Assembly: GCF_000518605.1 (NCBI RefSeq)
Contig: NZ_KI912460.1
Span: 191,741 to 255,740, forward strand
Source of the DNA: Shewanella fidelis ATCC BAA-318
Lineage (GTDB): Bacteria; Pseudomonadota; Gammaproteobacteria; Enterobacterales; Shewanellaceae
DNA: 64,000 bases
Direction of reading: 5' to 3'
Below are positions 63,385 to 64,000 of this stretch, piece by piece. The notes below the pieces were generated by a model. The model made no database searches. It had not been told where the DNA came from and saw nothing but the letters and a program-made list of their open reading frames with translations. Each line of letters starts with the position of its first letter. Position 1 is the first letter of the stretch. A program made the position numbers and the translations under genes.

Positions 63385-64000
63385 ATGAGCGAAACAGGCG
63401 GCAAAACCTCAATTCTTAGAAATGTATCGGTTGCAAGTGTACTTTTGGCGGCAGTTATTGCATTAAGCTATTGGTATATTCAACATCAAAAACATTACCC
63501 CAGCACCGATGATGCATATGTTCATGCGGATATTATTTACGTTGCACCACAGGTAAGTGGCAAAGTTATTTCGGTTAATACAACAGATTACCAACAGGTC
63601 AATAAAGGTGATTTATTAGTACAAATTGATCCAGCACCATTTCAAGCAAAGCTTGACGAGGCACAAGCCGCCTACTCAATAGCTTTACAAAATAATGCAG
63701 CTTCTGACGATGCGATTTTAGCCGCCAGTGCTAATGTCCGAAGCGCTGTTGCGCAGTTAAGTGATGCTCAAGCCACTTTTAAACGTATTAAGCAGCTTGT
63801 TGCAAAATCACTACTGCCTGCACAAGATCTGGATGATGCTAAAGCAAAGCAGGCTACCGCCGAAGAAAATGTTATTGCTGCAAGAGCGACTATGTCACAG
63901 CTAATTAAAGCGCAGGGGGCTCAAGGCGATGCTGCTCCTGATGTTAGAAAAGCTGCAGCAGCCTTAAGCCAAGCAAGTTTGTCGCTGTCATACACTAATA
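63385..64000 (+). CDS. HlyD/EmrA-type membrane fusion protein (cut by window edge)
   Basis: 205 residues read in frame to the window end. One N-terminal membrane helix (about residues 13-32) is followed by STDDAYVHADIIYVAPQVSG, the biotinyl-lipoyl-like EmrA/HlyD signature, then KGDLLVQIDPAPFQAKLDEA and an alpha-helical hairpin rich in Ala. It is the periplasmic adaptor of an MFS- or ABC-type efflux pump; the partner is presumably downstream. An in-frame ATG at 63373 adds four residues. Confidence 0.88.
   Translation, partial: MSETGGKTSILRNVSVASVLLAAVIALSYWYIQHQKHYPSTDDAYVHADIIYVAPQVSGKVISVNTTDYQQVNKGDLLVQIDPAPFQAKLDEAQAAYSIALQNNAASDDAILAASANVRSAVAQLSDAQATFKRIKQLVAKSLLPAQDLDDAKAKQATAEENVIAARATMSQLIKAQGAQGDAAPDVRKAAAALSQASLSLSYTN

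Overview
The window is chromosomal DNA of a low-GC marine gammaproteobacterium, most likely Shewanella or a close relative in the Alteromonadales. The grounds are gene content and order: fldA-ybfE-ybfF / seqA-pgm, bkdA1A2B-nadA, ald / lrp-ftsK-lolA-rarA-crcB-serS, and ttcA-uspE-fnr next to a complete cbb3 oxidase cluster. Arg32 of EF-P and the adjacent earP show the rhamnosylation branch of EF-P modification. This assignment rests on recall of family and synteny patterns, not on a search.

Layout. 1-8053: EF-P/EarP, flavodoxin, SeqA, phosphoglucomutase, MsrA and AstE. 8147-13187: a branched-chain 2-oxoacid dehydrogenase operon (bkdA1A2B, with two lipoyl domains in E2) behind a LiuR-like palindrome, then nadA. 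13440-13529: tRNA-Ser(GGA). 13725-20982: sulfotransferase, cardiolipin synthase, an endonuclease/exonuclease/phosphatase-fold protein, a RecQ-family helicase and a DUF885 lipoprotein. 21135-31823: an orphan response regulator with a Fur-like box at its start, ald/lrp, ftsK-lolA-rarA-crcB, serS and an aminotransferase. 31888-36394: YvcK-like protein, Bax-like protein, DUF2987, ttcA and uspE. 36486-44511: fnr, the cbb3 oxidase assembly genes (TauE/SafE-like, ccoS, ccoI, ccoH) and the structural operon ccoNOQP, with FNR-type sites upstream of ccoN. ccoQ (58 aa) was found by direct reading.

The right part is more accessory. It holds a perfect Fur palindrome in front of an 80-aa, eight-cysteine protein; a stand-alone tyrosine recombinase; a 2.0-kb gene-free stretch with several long perfect stems; and a Rhs locus. 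In the Rhs locus the YD-repeat shell and the Rhs core/C-terminal domain are two translationally coupled proteins, each with its own signal peptide, followed at once by a small membrane protein. After it come a cruciform repeat, a LexA-controlled umuDC pair, endonuclease I, a DUF5677-like protein, a catalase-like gene broken by a 1-nt frameshift, a PP2C phosphatase, and the start of an HlyD/EmrA-type membrane fusion protein cut by the window end.

The best candidates for something little described are the Fur-controlled Cys-helix protein (45313-45619), the two-gene Rhs system with its possible immunity partner (50372-55790), and the structured gene-free region (48342-50371).
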